This document shows positions 61,599 through 64,000 of a stretch of 64,000 bases of DNA, piece after piece. The DNA lies in the NCBI GenBank assembly GCA_003600225.1, contig QZFT01000028.1:1-64000 (forward strand). Reading direction: 5' to 3'. The translations under genes and the position numbers were made by a program. The stretch is from Pseudonocardiaceae bacterium YIM PH 21723 (GTDB lineage: Bacteria; Actinomycetota; Actinomycetes; Mycobacteriales; Pseudonocardiaceae). The notes under the pieces are model-generated. The model was not told the DNA's origin, made no database searches, and was given only the letters and a program-made list of their open reading frames with translations. Numbering within the stretch: position 1 is the first letter of the stretch; every line of letters begins with the position of its first letter.

Positions 61599-62522
61599 AT
61601 GACTGGGGAGTCTCCGCCACGGGCGAGAGTGGCAACGTCGATGGTCCAGGTCGTGGGCGCCGGGCTGATCTGCGGGGTGGCGGTGATCGCCACCCTGACG
61701 CTGGCTGTGACCCACGATGAGCCGCTGATCGTGCCGGTCGGCGCGCTGCTGCTGGTCGTGCTGCTGTACGGGCTGGCCACCCTCACCCACGAGGCCTCCG
61801 TGCTCACCTGGACACCTGTTCGCCGGGTGCTGTGGGCGGTGCTCACGGTCGCACTCGGCATCGGCCTGGCCCTGGTGATCCTGGAGGGGACCCGGGAAGC
61901 GGAGCGGATCAGCGCGAGCGTGCACCAGCGATCCGAGTCTCCGCTGGGGCTCACGGCGATCGTGGTGCCGTTCGTGCTGGCCGCCGGTCTCCTGCTCCGT
62001 TCCTGGTACCTCCGGCTGATGTTCGTCGCCGCCGGAGTGGTCCTGCCGCTGGTGCTCTGGATCGCGATCCTGCCGGATCCCAGGGCGGCCGAGGTGCGGC
62101 TGGCGCACGCGAAGCTGGATCGCTCGACCCTGTTCTCCCTCGATCTTCCGGGCTACGCCGCGTACCCGGACCAGCCTTTCGGTGCTCCCCGGGTACATCC
62201 GGAGTCCAGCACCGATCCGGCTCGCGACATCGCCGTGACGCTGGAGTCCGGTGCCATCTGCCCGACGCCGGCCTGGGTGGTCTGCGAGCCCGAGGGGCAC
62301 ACACTGACCTACCGCAGGATGAGCAACGGCGAATCCGAGTACATGGCCGTCCGCGGCGAGCGGGTCCGGGTGAAGGTGCACGGCGGTGCGGCCGTGGATC
62401 GGGAGACCCTGCGGGCCGCGATCCAGGGCATCCGACAGGTATCCGACGAGCAGGTCCGCAAGGCGCTGCCGCCCGCGTCCGGCGTCACCGTGTTCGCCGT
62501 GCTGAAGGGCGTGTTCTCCTAG
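61599..62522 (+). CDS. Multi-pass membrane protein with soluble C-terminal domain (paralogue of 63092)
   Basis: A 307-aa protein with four to five membrane segments in the first half (about 15-175) and an extracytoplasmic domain with a Cys pair (AICPTPAWVVCEPE, about 225-240). The family is unknown to me. The gene starting at 63092 has the same layout and similar C-terminal pattern. The first four codons (MTGE) and bases around the ATG are shared with the two following genes. ATG 61599 is selected on this similarity. Confidence 0.7.
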   Translation: MTGESPPRARVATSMVQVVGAGLICGVAVIATLTLAVTHDEPLIVPVGALLLVVLLYGLATLTHEASVLTWTPVRRVLWAVLTVALGIGLALVILEGTREAERISASVHQRSESPLGLTAIVVPFVLAAGLLLRSWYLRLMFVAAGVVLPLVLWIAILPDPRAAEVRLAHAKLDRSTLFSLDLPGYAAYPDQPFGAPRVHPESSTDPARDIAVTLESGAICPTPAWVVCEPEGHTLTYRRMSNGESEYMAVRGERVRVKVHGGAAVDRETLRAAIQGIRQVSDEQVRKALPPASGVTVFAVLKGVFS

Positions 62523-62531
62523 ACTGGTCGC

Positions 62532-63089
62532 ATGACTGGGGAATTCACCATCCGTCCTGGCGGGCCGGATGACCTTGAGACGTTGCTGACCATGTTCGAC
62601 GACGCGGTGGCCTGGTTGGTCGCCCAGGGCAGGACCGGGCAGTGGGGCACGGAGCCCTTCTCCACGATCCCCCGCCGCCGGGACAGCGCGCAGGACCTGG
62701 CGACCAGTGGCGGACTGCACCTCGCGGAGATCGACGGCCGGCCCGCGGGCGCCCTGGTGGTGACGGAGCAGCCTTTCGAGCACATCCCGGCGGTCGACGA
62801 GCGGGAACTGTACGTCCGGCTGCTGCTCACCGCGCGCGAGTTCACCGGGCACCGCGTCGGCGGCCGGCTGCTGGATCACGCGCGCGCCATCGCCGGGGAA
62901 CGGGGTATCGGCCTGTTGCGCGTCGACTGCTGGGCGGGCGGCGACGGCCGGCTCGTCGCCTACTACACCGGGCAGGGCTTCACGCCGACCGAGCAGTTCA
63001 CCGTGCGCGACTGGACCGGGCAGGTACTCGCCCAGCGACTGGAGCACCCAGGCAACCACCGGGATGCGGTCACGTCCCATAATTCGTGA
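62532..63089 (+). CDS. GNAT-family N-acetyltransferase
   Basis: A 185-aa GNAT: YVRLLLTAREFTGHRVGGRLL (motif A, with GHRVGG as the acetyl-CoA loop) and GDGRLVAYYTGQGFTP (motif B). ATG 62532, only 9 bp after the membrane protein gene; the next gene begins 2 bp after its stop, so the three are one operon. Confidence 0.85.
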   Translation: MTGEFTIRPGGPDDLETLLTMFDDAVAWLVAQGRTGQWGTEPFSTIPRRRDSAQDLATSGGLHLAEIDGRPAGALVVTEQPFEHIPAVDERELYVRLLLTAREFTGHRVGGRLLDHARAIAGERGIGLLRVDCWAGGDGRLVAYYTGQGFTPTEQFTVRDWTGQVLAQRLEHPGNHRDAVTSHNS

Positions 63090-63091
63090 GT

Positions 63092-64000
63092 ATGACTGGG
63101 GAATCATCGTCCCGTGCCCGGCTGCTGGCCTCGTCCGGCGCCCAGGTGCTGCTGGTCGGAGTGCTGGCCGGCATCCTGCTGCCGACCGTCGTGCTGATGA
63201 CCGTGTTCCTGCTGGACGAGCACATCGCCGTCCGCGGCCAGCTGCTGCGGGGCGCACTGCTGGTCGGTGCGGAGATCGCCCTGGTCCTGGGCGTGTTGTT
63301 CGGCATCGGCACGATCACCGCGCCGGCTTCCCGGTGGACCGGCGGCCGCGCGGGGCGGGTGTTGTGGGCGCAGGTGATCCTGGTGCTGGGCACGGTTCTG
63401 CTGATCGGCGGCCAGGCGGTCAACGAGGCGGGCAGGCTGCGGCTGGAGGATCAGCTCCCGTTCGGCGTGCTGTTCGGCGTGCCCTATGCCCTGGTGGCCG
63501 CGATGCTGCTGCGGCACCGCTGGACGGCCCTCGGGGCGGTGGTGGTCACCGCCGCGCTGATCGTGTCCGGGGTGATCGCCACACTGCCGCCGCAGAGCCT
63601 GAACGGCAGGCTGGCGGAGACCGGCACCAGCCGCTCGGCGATGCTGTCCACCTCGGTTACCGGGTATGAGACGGACACCGCGGCCAATTGGACGGAGCTA
63701 CGGCTGCGCCCGGTGGGCGGAGCGGGCTCCTACCACCACGTGGAGCTGATCGGCTGCGAGGTCACCGAGACCGGGGAGTGCTACTGGGTCAACCCCGGGT
63801 ACCGGCTGGACAAGTTCACGTCCACTGTGGACTCCCCCGGGCTCACCTATTACCGGGGGACGAGCAAGCACGGCTACGTCCGCGTCCTGTCGGGCAATCG
63901 GCAGCTGCAGGTGTACGGATCCCTGGAGGAGAGCCAGGAACTGCTGCGCACGGTGGCGTTGACCGCGCGGGAGGCGACCGAGCAGGAGCGGAGCCGGTTC
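63092..64000 (+). CDS. Multi-pass membrane protein, 3' end outside the window (paralogue of 61599)
   Basis: Starts at ATG 63092 and stays open to the end of the window (303 codons seen). Four to five membrane segments (about 15-170) precede an extracytoplasmic domain with a Cys pair (LIGCEVTETGECYWVN, about 223-235). The order of parts matches the gene at 61599-62522, showing a duplication around the GNAT gene. Start region: ATGACTGGGGAA as in the neighbours. Confidence 0.7.
   Translation, partial: MTGESSSRARLLASSGAQVLLVGVLAGILLPTVVLMTVFLLDEHIAVRGQLLRGALLVGAEIALVLGVLFGIGTITAPASRWTGGRAGRVLWAQVILVLGTVLLIGGQAVNEAGRLRLEDQLPFGVLFGVPYALVAAMLLRHRWTALGAVVVTAALIVSGVIATLPPQSLNGRLAETGTSRSAMLSTSVTGYETDTAANWTELRLRPVGGAGSYHHVELIGCEVTETGECYWVNPGYRLDKFTSTVDSPGLTYYRGTSKHGYVRVLSGNRQLQVYGSLEESQELLRTVALTAREATEQERSRF

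Overview
The window is high-GC, gene-dense DNA from a filamentous actinomycete. The best guess is Pseudonocardiales (Amycolatopsis, Saccharothrix or Crossiella relatives). The clues are AfsR/SARP regulators, a DUF222-HNH nuclease family, XRE-DUF5753 and EspG-type proteins, DUF3040 and DUF3558-like proteins, frequent GTG and TTG starts and many 4-bp stop/start overlaps. No rRNA, tRNA, CRISPR array or intact classical insertion sequence was seen.

Layout. 1-1354: a DUF222-HNH nuclease gene followed 16 bp later by a 178-bp element with 18-bp terminal inverted repeats. 1.4-9.8 kb: an AfsR-like giant regulator, an anti-sigma factor antagonist, a secreted M14 carboxypeptidase, a cupin-LysR pair, a DUF559 (AbiEi-like) protein flanked by two related palindromes, and a PAS-LuxR regulator divergent from a self-sufficient P450-reductase fusion. 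12.8-18.3 kb: an amino-acid permease, a flavin monooxygenase divergent from its TetR, a snapalysin-like protease and a zinc-finger TetR. 18.2-23.1 kb: methionine salvage genes mtnC, mtnD and a fused mtnA-mtnB, then MFS and LysE exporters. 23.2-23.7 kb: a non-coding block bounded by inverted repeats. 25.7-27.5 kb: a complete biotin ECF transporter (bioN-bioY-bioM). 27.8-33.1 kb: a P450, an AviRa-like rRNA methyltransferase, small envelope proteins and the NHEJ pair Ku-LigD polymerase. 33.2-36.4 kb: EspG, XRE, then a second DUF222-HNH plus element in inverted orientation and a third, solo element copy. 36.4-44.7 kb: a membrane esterase, an ABC exporter with a divergent two-component system, SARP, DUF6355 and DUF3558-like proteins, YbaK. 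44.8-48.0 kb: a cluster of secreted proteins, namely two trypsin-fold proteins that both lack the catalytic serine, a ricin-type lectin, and a short Trp-rich coding module present three times. 48.0-54.9 kb: scoA-scoB, a flavodoxin-like reductase, a lone ORC/CDC6-like ATPase, a thioesterase, an MBL hydrolase and a TetR. 54.9-57.9 kb: four tandem paralogous SDR genes. 58-64 kb: DUF2332, an Nramp-related transporter with a proline-rich upstream ORF, OsmC, and a pair of paralogous membrane proteins separated by a GNAT; the last gene runs off the window.

Strongest leads. (1) The nuclease-plus-element unit: two 1354-bp copies about 33 kb apart in inverted orientation, with one nuclease flanked by inverted element copies like a composite mobile unit. 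(2) The 44.8-48 kb secreted pseudoprotease/lectin cluster with its repeated Trp-rich module. (3) Four nearly collinear SDRs behind a TetR. (4) The motif TCCACWGTGGA, found seven times, mostly inside genes, where it forces otherwise rare codons. (5) A Pro-rich leader ORF ahead of an Nramp-type transporter that lacks the usual metal-binding methionine.
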